Below, one piece after another: positions 32,480 through 42,794 of a stretch of DNA of 64,000 bases. The DNA is from Lithobates sylvaticus (Eukaryota > Chordata > Amphibia > Anura > Ranidae): NCBI GenBank assembly GCA_028564925.1, contig CM053033.1, forward strand, positions 114,176,252 to 114,240,251. The letters run 5' to 3'. The translations under genes and the position numbers were made by a program. The notes beneath the pieces were generated by a model, which did no database searches, was not told the DNA's origin, and saw only the letters and a list, made by a program, of their open reading frames with translations. Each line of letters opens with the position of its first letter. The first letter of the stretch is position 1.

Positions 32480-32705
32480 TTAAAGTGTTAATAAACACGC
32501 AACAGTAAAATCAGTCTGTATATGCAGTAAAGCATGCTTGTTATACTCACTGTGGAACCTAAGGGGTTAATCTTCTGCATTGTGTAAAAAGTTTGATCCT
32601 GTCTAATCTGATTCTCCCCTTCTTTTACAATCCCCATTACATCTTCTGATACAACAGAGACTTGGGGGCACTCTGCATCTGCTCGGTTTGGTGTGTATTG
32701 CTAGA
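32480..32705. mobile_element. Partial TTAA MITE, same family as 13146-13503
   Basis: Starts at TTAA (32480-32483) with AGTGTTAATAAACACGC. It contains TATATGCAGTAAAGCATGCT, TAGTT-type AAGGGGTTAATCTTCTGCAT, CCCCTTCTTTTACAATCCCC and GGGGGCACTCTGCATCTGCT, each the reverse of a block in the 13146 copy. The second terminus is missing. Confidence 0.75.
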
Positions 32706-33029
32706 GTTCTTTTTTTGTACATTTTTGTAAATATTTTATTATATCTTTTCATGTGACAACACTAAAGAAATTACACTTTGTTACAATGTAAAGTAGTTAT
32801 TCTACAGCTTGTATAACAGTTTAATAATTTGCTCACTGTGAAGTGTAGAAGTATAATAAGAATGTTTTCGTTCTGTCCTCCCTTCACGCAGACACAACGG
32901 TCCAAATCACTACGGCGACTGGTGTTGTGGAGAAACCCCTCTGTGTCCACAAATATAACCTTAAAATAATACAACCTTAATATAGGAGGGGTGGACCTCC
33001 TATATTAAGGTTGTTGTTGGTGGTTAAGG

Positions 33030-33451
33030 TTGGTGGACCTCCTATATTAAGACCAGTTGTTGGCGCTGTACCTAATTGCCCGTAAGGCAAGACTCTGGCA
33101 TAAAAAAGTGTCTGTATACTTATTTCAATTGGCTCTGCTGAATGCTTATGTGCTATACAAAGCTTCAGGACAAACTGGATCCAGGAAGAGATCATCACAG
33201 CCCTTCTGTTTCCAGACGGTGCTGTGGCCCAACTTCCCAATCCAAATGCAGTGAGGTGGCTGCATGGGAGGCGTTTTCCGCATGTCCTCCCTGGTACCCC
33301 TACCCAAAGAAATCCCCAAAGAAGATGTCGTGTCTGTAGAAAGTGCGGATATAGGCATAATGCTCGCTTTTATTGTCCCTCCTGTCCTGACCAACCTGGT
33401 CTTTGCATTGGTGACTGTTTCGAACGCTACCACACACTAGTGGAGTATTAG
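33030..33451 (+). pseudogene. piggyBac transposase, C-terminal part
   Basis: Two + strand frames cover the end of a piggyBac-type transposase. The first (33057-33254) reads LIARKARLWHKKVSVYLFQL and ALLNAYVLYKASGQTGSRK, matching the WxKK...LFxLALxNAYVLYK pattern near the end of the catalytic domain. The second (about 33224-33451) reads RRCRVCRKCGYRHNARFYCP and SCPDQPGLCIGDCFERYHTL, the Cys-rich zinc-binding C-terminus typical of piggyBac. A frameshift lies between them (about 33180-33260). Everything upstream, including the DDD catalytic core, is missing; unrelated sequence with a small tandem/inverted GGTGGACCTCCTATATTAAG repeat precedes it at 32985-33055. This is a relic of an autonomous element, probably the master of the TTAACCACTT repeats. 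Confidence 0.85.
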
Positions 33452-36400
33452 TGTAGGGTACAGCACTACACAGTCCTAGGGCACACTAACATAAGGTCTC
33501 GAAAGATGAGATGGCCATCACATTTTGAGAGACCCTAATCTAGAACGTTTACAGTTTATATAAAAGTGCAACTATATCTATTGTTCTCTCTATTGTTGAT
33601 GTATTTTAGAACTGTAATGATTTATTTTTACTATGTTTTATTGTATTTACTTTGCAGGTATGGTATATCTTCCTGTTATCCTGTATTGTTACTTTGTTTT
33701 ATTGTTAACCATCATTTGCTTAGCAGGTAAGCCATTCAGCTGCAGCACGGATTTATTTATTCTGACAGCAACAGCGTTTGCTCCCACGATACGTAAAGCT
33801 GTAACTCCAGCGCTGTAGGAGGTGATTTCACCACCACAGTTAAAAAAAGAGCATATATGCTGAAGCAGGGGTGGAGGAGCAATTTGCTCCTAACATTAGG
33901 GGCGGATTACCCCATGCTTCAGCATTTATATATTTTTAAACACAGATTGCGTTAAAAAAAGTTTTCTTTTTTTAATATGATTTATTGTATTTGCTTTGCA
34001 GGTATGGTATGTCTTACTGTTATAATGTAATGTTACTTTGTTTTATTGTTAACTATCATTTGCTTAGTAGGTACGCTATTCAGCTGCAGAACTGATTTAT
34101 TTATCTTGACAGCAACAGCGTTTGCTCCCACGATACGTAAATCAGCGACTAGAGCGATGTAGGGGGTGATTTCACCACCACAGTTAAAAAAAAATAAAAA
34201 ATGGTGCATGTATGCCCATTATTAGAAGTGGGTGGATGAAGGGTGGTATTCTAATGGTGGGCATACCCACCGATCAATCTTTTTTTTTTGTTCAGCAGGC
34301 TGCATGAAGAAAAGAACATTACAATATACGCCCAATATATGCCAAACAAGGACCAGCAAACGTACTGGTATGTTGCTGGAGTGGTCATACCATAATGATG
34401 CCAGCAGGTTTAGGTATCATCTTGGTATCATTCTTTTCAGCCAGCGGACGGCTTTCATGTGAAAGCAATCCTAGCGGCTAATTAACCTCTTAACTGCTTT
34501 TACAAGCAGTGCCAGGGAACGTTCCCCCCCTTACCAGCTTACATGGTTTTCCATGGTTTTCTCTGGCTCTCCTGTCCCAACATGGAACCTGAGAATGCAG
34601 CCGGTGGTTCCGCCAGCTGACCATAGAGCTGATCGGAGACCAGAATAGCTCCAATCATCTCTGTGGCCTAAGAAACCGGAAGCTACGAGCATGTCATAAA
34701 TTAGGTTTCACCGGATATAAACGGTGCCATTGGGAAATTTCTTTTAAAAAGATAGCAACTACCTATTGCTATCATAGAGGATATTTACATTCCCTGACAT
34801 AACAATAAAAATGATAAAAAAAAGCGAACACAAGTGTCGGTTTGGTGTTATATGTAAACAGCAATTGCACCATTCATGTGAGGTATCACCACGAAGGTCA
34901 GGTTGAGGGAAGTCATTTTAGCAGTAGACCTCCTCTGTAAATCTAAAGTGGTAACCTGTAAAGGATTTTAAAGGCTTTTAAAAATGTATGTAGTTTGTCG
35001 CTGCTGCACATCTGTGCTCAATTTTAAAGCATGTAGTGTTTGGTATTCATGTACTCGGGATAAGATCATCTTTTTCATTTCATCAAACCTTTGGGCAATA
35101 TAGTGTGTTTTAGTGCATTAGAATTAAAAAAAGTGTTTTTTTTCCAAAAAAATTGTGTTTGAAAAATCGCTGCGCTTATAGAAAGGGCTTGGTCTTCAAG
35201 TGGTTAGAAGAGTGGATGATGTGTGACATAAGCTTCTAATGTTGTGCATAACATGCCAAGACAGTTCAAAACCCCCCAAATTACCCTTTTTTTGGAAAGT
35301 AGACACCCCAAGCTATTTGCTGATAGGCATGTTGAGTTCATGGAATATTTTATATTTTGCCACAAGTTTCGGGAAAATTAAAAACCTTTTTTTTTTTTTT
35401 TTGCACAAAGTTGTCACTTAATGATATATTGCTCAAACCTGCCATGGGCATATGTGGAATTACACCCAAAAATATATTCTGCTGCTTCTCCTGAGTATGA
35501 GGATACCACATGTGAGACTTTATGGGAGCCTAGCCGTGTACAGGCCCCCAAAAACCAATCACCGCCTTCAGGCTTTCTAAGGGGGTAAAATGGTGATTTC
35601 ACTTCCCCACTACCTATCACAGTTACGGAGGCCCTGAAATGTCAATATAGCACAAAACCCACACAAATGACCCCATTTTGGAGAGTAGACACCCCAAGGT
35701 ATTTGCTAGGAGGCATGGTGAGTATTTTGTAGCTCTCATTTGTTTTTAAAAATGAAGAAAGAAAAAATGTTTTTTTTTTTTTCTTTTTTCAAATCTTTGT
35801 GACAAAAAGCGAGAGAAAAATACTCAACATGCCTCTCAGCAAATAGCTTGGGCTGTCTACTTTCCAAAATGGGTCATTTGGCCTCTTGGCAATTTATGGC
35901 CTTCGAAACTGTGATAGGTAGTAAGGAGTGAAATCAAAAATTTACGCTGAAGGCATGCTAGTTTTTCGGGGTACTGTATGTGGCTAGGCGCCCAAAAAAG
36001 TCTCACACATGTGGTATCCCCGTACTCAGGAGAAGTGGCAGAATGTATTTTGGGGTGTCATTTCACAGTTGCCCATAGCATGTTTGAAAAATGACAAAAA
36101 AAAAAATGGCACAAAGTTGTCACTAAATGATATATTGCTCAATCACTCGTGACAAAAAAATAAAATATTCAATGGGCTCAACATGCCTCTCAGCAATTTC
36201 CTTGGGGTGTCTACTTTCAAAAATGGGGTCATTTGGGGAGTTTGCACTGCCTTGCCATTTCAGAATGTACAATGTGCATTCTAGAATGCACAAGGGTAAA
36301 ATGTACCCTGTTTTGTAGACGATATAACTTTTGAGCAAACAAATAAATATATGCTTATTTACATTTTTTGTTTTACCAAAGACATGTGGCTGAATACATT

Positions 36401-36700
36401 TTGGCCTAAAGGTATGACTAAAATCAAGTTTATTGGATTTTTTTATAAGAAAAACTAGAAAATATATATTTTTTTCTAAATTTTCAGTCTTTTTCCATTT
36501 ATATAGCAAAAAATAAAAATGGCAGAGGCAATCAAATACCATCAAAAGAAAGCTCTATTTGTAGGAAAAAAAGGACGCAAATTTTGTTTGGGTACAACAT
36601 TGCATGACTTCGCAATTACCAGTTAAAGCAGCACAGTGCCAAATTGTAATAAGTGCTCTGGTCATTGAGCAGCCAAATCTTCCAGGGCTGAAGTGGTTAA
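33452..36700 (+). mobile_element. Long 3' region of the piggyBac-associated element, ending at TTAA
   Basis: Runs from the transposase stop to the terminus TCCAGGGCTGAAGTGGTTAA (TTAA at 36697-36700). It holds two direct copies of a block of about 220-240 bp (33608-34190). Next comes GGTATGTTGCTGGAGTGGTC, GCAATCCTAGCGGC and a large A/T-rich part with repeated GTAGACACCCCAAG/GGCATG(T/G)TGAG motifs in both orientations. Blocks near 36500-36555 (AGAAAGCTCTATTTGTAGG reversed) match the small TTAACCACTT MITE. Treating this as one element with the transposase is an inference from adjacency, orientation and the shared TTAA terminus. A TTAA at 34482 could be an alternative left boundary. Confidence 0.5.
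33608..34190 (+). repeat. Direct duplication, period about 360 bp
   Basis: Two copies (about 33608-33848 and 33970-34190) share TTTGCAGGTATGGTAT, GTTACTTTGTTTTATTGTTA, ATTCAGCTGCAG, GACAGCAACAGCGTTTGCTC, CCACGATACGTAAA and GGTGATTTCACCACCACAG. They differ at scattered bases and small indels. They lie directly behind the piggyBac transposase relic. I see no protein or RNA gene in them. Confidence 0.85.
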
Positions 36701-36742
36701 ATTCAGATGCAACCTATCCTTTATAGATTGGTTTGTTATCAT

Positions 36743-37252
36743 TACGATGTTTCTCAACCTTTTTTCAGTCAAGGCACCCTTTAAAAATTATGGACAGTCT
36801 TGAGGCAACCCATTCTAAAATGTAAAAACTATTCTAATAGTTTTGCATAACATTGTAACATCCACACATATGACACCCAATGTTGAAGGTCATTTATTCT
36901 TCCAAAGCAAATACACTTTTGCAAACTGGTACTGACTATTATTCCAACGTTTCTCTTCTACCTCAGCTTTTCTCCATCACTCAGCTAAGGTGCCCTCAAT
37001 GCTGATGGAGAGGGACAAGGGTGGGTCAAACAAGGATGCTATGCAGGCAACTGACATCCCCCTTATCAGCTGGTGATGCCATTGGTTGTTAGGAAGCCAG
37101 TGGCTAAAAGGCTGTAATGGTGCACAATGAAAACCTGTGGCTGTGTGTTACTAAAAAGGTGTCTTTATCAACACACCAGCTTGTATACATGCATTTTGCC
37201 AAGGCACCCCTGAAGAAACCTCAAGGCATCCCAGGGTTGAAAAAGGCTGACC
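36743..37252. mobile_element. hAT-like element (TTTCTCAACC / GGTTGAAAAA ends)
   Basis: Left end TTTCTCAACCTTTTTTCAGT then CAAGGCACCC. Right end AGGCATCCCAGGGTTGAAAA then AGGCTGACC, which reversed gives GGTCAGCCTTTTTCAACCCT. Such TTCTCAACC ends are common to Charlie-type hAT elements. Non-coding. Its last 46 bp are also part of the big inverted duplication that starts here. Confidence 0.6.
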
Positions 37253-38570
37253 TATAGTTTGTCCTCTTGGGGATTATTACAATCTCAAAGGGTTATGCAT
37301 ATTTGGTTCTATTTAGGCTCTGCTTTTTTTACCATATGAGTAATTCTAGTTTTATTGAATTGTTCTTTACCTTTTCCCACAGTGGCTTTCCTATAACGGT
37401 GTTATTTTCTCTTGTTGTTTGGTGCCCCTGTACCAACATTTTCCTATAGCAGAGTTTGTGTAAGTATATCATGAGGCATTTTTTGGGGGGGCGTGGCATG
37501 AACAGACACGCTGACTGAGCGTGCTACTCTGTGATCCTCGGGCTCCAGGAAGAGAGGCAGCGGTGTTCAGCGGGCTCCTGACCAGTTACAGCATGTCCAC
37601 ACACCACAAAACAGCTGCACTCCAGCTCAGCGGCGGGGGAAAGAGCCAGGCAAAGGGGCTTGGAGCTTACCTTGTGGCGCAGAGCGTGGATCCAGGGAGT
37701 GCAAGTGGGAGGATCACAGCCCAGGAGTAAAGGAGGTTTGGCTCCCCTGACCTGAAGGGAGGACCGGACATGATCCACCTGCACAGGGCTGAGGAGCGAC
37801 AGGCTTGGGAAGGGGAGTTGCGGTACCTGGTGCCCAAGGCAGGGTTGCATGGACTTGAAGAAGGACCCCTTGGAAAAAGGGAGAGACCCTGTGGCTCACG
37901 TGGGTGAAGTTGTGGACCCGGAGGGTGAATGTGCTGGAGGGGATCCGAACCCTCAGGAGGTGGAGGGAATGCCAAGAGGGATGGCTGAACCCTTGGAAGC
38001 TGAAAGCTTTGGTACTACAAAGCTCAGCAGTGAATCTGCAAAAATCATCAAAGGACTTGTGATGAATCCAGAGACAGCCTCTACAGGGTAGGTGCAGTAT
38101 GTTAACCCTTTGTATTGTGACCTTAATAATGAACCAAGTGCATCTCAACCAGAGTTAATGGTGGACTGGGATTTAAGAGAAAATTTTAGAGCACTTCCCA
38201 CAAAGAAAGGTATCGAACTACTTATAACTTCTGTTGAATTATCCTGCAAGAAAGCCGTGCAGGGGTTAAGAGTGGATATAGGGGCACTGGTACATAGAGT
38301 GGAGGAAATGGAGATGGGCCAGGATGATATTAGACAAGGAGTGGCTGATATCTAAGATATGACAAAAAATCATGAGGAAGTGTTGAATTCTCTGTTGGAT
38401 CAGATGGACAATGAAGAAAATAGAGATCGTAGGCAAAATATACGTATAAGGGGCCTGCCTGAAATGAAACAGCATCTTCAACTGCTTCCAAAGGTGATCA
38501 GCTTGTTCTAGTCAATTCTGGGACCATCTGCACCGGATAAGATTGAAATAGATTTCAAGAGTCCATCATA
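37207..38570 (+). repeat. Left arm of a 1.36-kb inverted duplication
   Basis: Pairs in reverse with 39283-40646. Both arms are 1,364 bp by my boundaries. From outside in, the arm holds the end of a hAT element, about 230 bp of ordinary DNA, and the start and ORF1 of a Tx1/L1-type LINE. The arms differ at scattered bases and by small indels; for example the other arm has about 15 extra bases near its GCTCTTGTGCACCGCTGCAG. Since the arms differ, this is not simply one sequence assembled twice. Confidence 0.9.
37483..38570 (+). mobile_element. Tx1/L1-type LINE, 5' region and ORF1, left copy
   Basis: Begins near GGGGGGGCGTGGCATGAACA. ORF1 pieces: 37849-38091 starts MDLKKDPLEKGRDPVAHVGE; 38092-38355 contains WDLRENFRALPTKKGIELL, then a coiled-coil-like stretch VHRVEEMEMGQDDIRQG; the end reads NEENRDRRQNIRIRGLPEMK. 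The RRQNIRIRGLPE motif is the hallmark joining the coiled coil to the RNA-binding domain in L1/Tx1 ORF1 proteins. A TAG at 38089-38091 interrupts the frame and is shared with the other arm. A TAA at 38353-38355 is private to this copy, where the other arm has CAA. No endonuclease or reverse transcriptase follows. Confidence 0.75.
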
Positions 38571-39282
38571 GCCTAATGGGGGGAAAGATGGATAAAAACA
38601 TGAACAGAGTACCTCATGAACCCCAGGCTTCCATTTATATTCTTATAACATTCTTATTTAGTGGTATTTCAGCACATTGCCTCCAATGTACCCAACAAGG
38701 GGGTAAGAAAATAAATAAAATTGAAATATATTTGGGGGGAAGAAGAAAAATAAAAGGGGGGGGAGAGAACAGAGGTTAAGAGAGCAAAACAGCATCCCCC
38801 CATCTAAAAAATACCCCCCCCCCCCAATCAATTCTAGGCAATCTGCTCCTTCCCTCTTTAACTTTATCCCCCAACTCAGGCATGTCCTTCTAAGAACAAA
38901 TTATAGTCCTATCTCTCCACATCGATCTTCCATCAACCTTTAAGCCGCACTTGTTGCCATCGTTCTGGTCCTTGTAGTGATGGTTTACAATTATTCAGTC
39001 TCCAGCACCTTTGTGAAGTGTTGCAAATACTCTTTAGTTTTAAGTGTTACTGTTTTCCCATTGCATGTTGCTATAACTCTAAAAGGGATATCCCCAACGA
39101 TATGAGTTCTATATGATGAGTTCTATATGATAATTCTGGAAATAGAGCAATTTGTGCACCTTCAAAATCAACCGTAGGTTTATTGCAGATTGCTTTCATG
39201 ATGGCTTCTATCACTGGATATCTATGAAATTTACAAATGACATCTCTTGGTCTTTCTGCAATTTGGGGGTTAGGGGTAAGGA
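38571..39282 (-). mobile_element. Spacer of the inverted duplication, LINE ORF1 continuation on the - strand
   Basis: On the - strand, 38990-39282 reads on from the right arm: RPRDVICKFHRYPVIEAIMK, then VDFEGAQIALFPELS-like residues. This is the RNA-binding and C-terminal part of an L1/Tx1 ORF1 protein (PRDVICxFH...; ...ISLFPDLS in relatives). So the - strand LINE runs uninterrupted from the right arm into the spacer, and the left arm is the added copy. The remainder of the spacer (38571-38880) has A/G-rich sequence and a C-run at 38813-38825. Confidence 0.65.
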
Positions 39283-40646
39283 CATGATGGACTCTTGAAA
39301 TCTATTTCAATCTTATCCGGTGCAGATGGTCCCAGAATTGACTAGAACAAGCTGATCACCTTTGGAAGCAGTTGAAGATGCTGTTTCATTTCAGGCAGGC
39401 CCCTTATACGTATGTTTTGCCTACGATCTCTATTTTCTTCATTGTCCATCTGATCCAACAGAGAATTTAACACTTCCTCATGATTTTTTTTCATAACTTG
39501 GATATCACCCACTCCTTGTCTAATATCATCCTGGCCCATCTCCTCCACTCCCAGTGCCCCTATATCCTCTCTTAACCCCTCCACGGCTTGCTTGCAGGAT
39601 AATTCAACAGAAGTAGTTGGATACCTTTCTTTGTGGGAAGTGCTCTAAAATGTTCTTTTAAATCCCAGTCCACCATTAACTCTGGTTGAGATGCACTTGG
39701 TTCATTATTAAGGTCACAATACAAAGGTTTAACATACTGCACCTACTCTGTAGAGGCTGTCTCTGGATTCATCACAAGTCCTTTGATGATTTTTGAAGAT
39801 TCACTGCTGAGCTTTGTAGTACCAAAGCTTTCACCTTCCAAGGGTTCAGCCATCCCTCTTGGCATGCCCTCCACCTCCTGAGGGTTCGGATCGCCTCCAG
39901 CACATTCACCCTCCGGGTCCACAACTTCACCCACGTGAGCCACAGGGTCTCTCCCTTTTCCTAAGGGGTCCTTCTCCAAGTCCATGCAACCCTGCCTTGG
40001 GCACCAGGTACCGCAACTCCCCTTCCCAAGCCTGTCGCTCCTCAGCCCTGTGCAGGGGGATCATGTCCGGTCCTCCCTTCAGGTCAGGGGAGCCAAACCT
40101 CCTTTACTACTGGGCTGTGATCCTCCCACTTGCACTCCCTGGATCCACGCTCTGCGCCACAAGGTAAGCTCCAAGCCCCTTTGCCTGGCTCTTTCCCCTG
40201 CCGCCGAGCTGGAGTGCAGCTGTTTTGTGGTGTGTGGACATGCTGTAACTGGTCAGGAGCCCGCTGAACACCGCTGCCTCTCTTCCTGGAGCCCGAGGAT
40301 CACAGAGTAGCATGCTCAGTCAGCGTGTCTGTTCATGCCACGCCCCCCAAAAAATGCCTCATGATATACTTACACAAACTCTACTATAGGAAAATGTTGG
40401 TACAGGGGCACCAAACAACAAGAGAAAATAACACTGTCATATGAAAGCCACTGTGGGGAAAGGTAAAGAACAATTCAATAAAACTAGAATTGCTCATAAT
40501 GGTAAAAAAAGCTGCAGCGGTGCACAAGAGCCTAAATGGAACCAAATATGCATAACCCTTTGAGATTGTAATAATCCCCAAGAGGACAAACTATAGGTCA
40601 GTCTTTTTCAACCCTGGGATGCCTTGAGGTTTCTTCAGGGGTGCCC
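39283..40646 (-). repeat. Right arm of the 1.36-kb inverted duplication (LINE 5' region and ORF1, - strand)
   Basis: Reverse copy of 37207-38570. On the - strand the LINE start is near 40346, followed by ORF1 pieces MDLEKDPLGKGRDPVAHVGE (39743-39985) and VEEMGQDDIRQGVGDIQVMK, NEENRDRRQNIRIRGLPEMK (39342-39584). The TAG shared with the left copy sits at 39743-39745. The outermost 46 bp repeat the end of the hAT element seen on the left side. The sequence outside the arm, GGAAACACCCCAAAAATGAC, is different from that outside the left arm. Confidence 0.88.
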
Positions 40647-40707
40647 CCATGGAAACACCCCAAAAATGACCCCATTTTGGAAGGAAAACACCTCAACGTA
40701 TAATCTA

Positions 40708-41697
40708 TACACATGTGCAATTCGTTTAGTTCCTAATTAGTTTTTTAACAAATTTTGACAAATTCGTTAATTCCGAATTTCCAAATTTTTCAATTTCCGA
40801 ATTTCAAAATTTGGGAAATTACGAATTTCCGAAATTGCCGAATTAACGAAATTCCGAATTTTCGGATTTACGAATTTACGAATTTTCCAATTTCGTATTT
40901 TTGGATTTCCGAATGTCCGAATTTTTAATTTACGAATTTACGAATTTTGTATTTTCGGATTTCCGAATTTTCGGATCTTCGAATTTCCGAATTTTTGGAT
41001 TAATTTAATTCTAAATAATAACTAACTATTAAATTATAGGTATTGGAATTCCCTTTCAAATGTGTCTGTTAGTGAACGTAACGAGTATGAATTTATCCGA
41101 AGTTACGAATTATCTGAAATAACGAATGCCGCATCTAACCAAATGGAATGTAACGATCTAATAATAATAAATAACGATAATAATAATAAAACCTTTTTCC
41201 ATTTGTTTAGATGCGGCATTCGTTATTTCAGATAATTCGTAACTTCCGATGAATTCGTACTCGTTAATTTAATAGTTAGTTATTAATTAAACTGATTTTC
41301 TTTCTTTTTTCAGATTTTCAAATTTTGGGATTTTTGAATCCGAAAATTCGGAATTCCGAAAATTCGGAATTCCGAAAATTCGGAATTCCGAAAATTCGGA
41401 ATTCCGAAAATTCGGAAATCCGAAAATTCGGAATTCCGAAAATTCGGAAATCCGAAAATTCAAAATTCGAAAATTCGTAAAATACGAACTTCGAAAATTC
41501 GTAAAATACGAAATTCGGAAATACGAAATTCGAAAATTCGGAAATCTGAAAATTCGGAAATCCGAAAAATAGAAATGTGAAAATTCCCGAAATTTCTGAA
41601 TTCCCGAATTTTCGATTTTCCGAATTTCCGAAAAAAGCAAAAAAACGAATGAAACGAAAACGAAAATTAACAAATTTTTTGTCAGTGCACATGTCTA
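40708..41697. mobile_element. hAT-type fold-back rich in TTCGGAATTCCGAA
   Basis: Perfect 8-bp duplication ATAATCTA at 40700-40707 and 41698-41705. Ends TACACATGTGCAATTCGTTT and, reversed, TAGACATGTGCACTGACAAA. The interior is two arms of short alternating motifs (AATTCGGAAATCCGAAAATT-like on the right, AATTTCCGAATTTTCGG-like on the left). They can pair along almost the whole 990 bp, with an inner pair GATGCGGCATTCGTTATTTC / GAAATAACGAATGCCGCATC around 41110-41235. Open frames here consist of repeating Phe-Arg-Asn-Ser motifs and are not genes. Confidence 0.88.
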
Positions 41698-42009
41698 ATA
41701 ATCTATGAGGCATAATGTATCTTTTGAACATGTATTTTTGGAAAATGTGGAAAGAAAATTAAAACGCATTTTTTTTTTTTTTTAAATAAAGTTGTCCATT
41801 TATACAATATTTTTTCTAACACATAGCATGTACATACCAAAAACTACACCCCAAAATTGATTCTCCTACTTCTCCTGAGTATGGCAATACCACATGTGGG
41901 AGACTTTTCCACAGCCAGGCCACACACAGAGGCCCAATATGCAGGGAGCACCGTCAGGTGTTCTAGGGGCATGCATTTAAAATCTAATTTGACTACCTAT
42001 TACACTTTT

Positions 42010-42450
42010 GTGAGGCACTGTAGTGGCATGGATGAGGACTGATGTGGCATGGATGAGCATGAATGGGGATGGATTAGCCGTGGATTGGGATGGCTGAGCA
42101 TGGTTAAGCCATAAATGTGGATGGCTGAGTATGGATGGGATTACTGAGCACGAATGAGTATGGTTGAGTATGGCTAAGTACAGATGGGACGGCAGAGTGT
42201 GGCAGAGTACTGCTGAGGACTGCTGGCAACAGCTGAGTATGGCTGGATGGCTGAGCATGGATGGATGAGTATTGCTGAGTATGTATGGCTGAGCATGGAT
42301 GGATGAGTATTGCTGAGTATGGATGGCTGAGCATGGCTAAATGGATGAACATTGCTGAGTATGGATGGCTGCATGAGTATGACAGAGGGATGGCTGAGCA
42401 TGCATGGATGGCTGGATGAGTATGACAGATGGATGGCTGGATGAGGCTGC
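42010..42450. repeat. GATGGCTGAGCATGGAT minisatellite
   Basis: Degenerate tandem units such as GGATGGCTGAGCATGGATGG and ATGAGTATTGCTGAGTAT. A shorter GATGGATGGATGTGATG array is at 42667-42710. Open frames of up to 178 codons on the - strand (Ser/Pro/His/Ala-rich) arise from the repeat alone. Confidence 0.85.
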
Positions 42451-42794
42451 AATGGGCACAGATCAGAGCTGTGGGCACTACAGATCCAGTCCACAGCACT
42501 GCTGCACCCGATCTCTCCCCTCTCCGCTCACACTGTACCGATTGATACAGAGAGGGGAGAGAGGAACCGGACATGACGCCGGTTTGTTTACAAGTGATCG
42601 CTCCATCATTTGACAGAGCGAGCACGTGATAAACGTCCACTGTCAGCGGCCATTTACCGTGATCTGTGATGGATGGATGGATGTGATGGATGGATGTGAT
42701 GGATGGTCATGGATACTCCCGTGTGCGCGCCCCAGGGGAGCACCATTGTGGGAGGACGTCAATGTACGTACTCTGAGTTATCGAGCCACGCTAT

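Larger units (their letters stand above)
40655..42790. mobile_element. Second copy of the piggyBac-associated 3'-region repeat, interrupted
   Basis: ACACCCCAAAAATGACCCCA and AACACCTCAACGTATAATCTA, then after the nested hAT element TGAGGCATAATGTATC, TTCTCCTGAGTATGGCAATA and CCACATGTGGGAGACTTTTC, are the same kind of units seen at 35270-36240. Near 42593-42640 a palindrome AGTGATCGCTCC...GAGCGAGCACGTG appears, followed by CGCGCCCCAGGGGAGCACC. A GATGGCTGAGCATGG minisatellite occupies the middle. No TTAA ends identified. Confidence 0.5.

Noticed and set aside
38571-38880. Possible twin-priming inversion of the LINE
   Set aside because: Twin priming does not duplicate sequence or copy upstream flank; both are seen here, so a DNA-level inverted duplication fits better.
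41287-41731. Phe/Arg/Asn/Ser-repeat open frames on the - strand
   Set aside because: They come entirely from TTCGGAATTCCGAA words inside a hAT fold-back element.
42104-42640. Ser/His/Pro-rich frames on the - strand
   Set aside because: They are produced by the GATGGCTGAGCATGG minisatellite.
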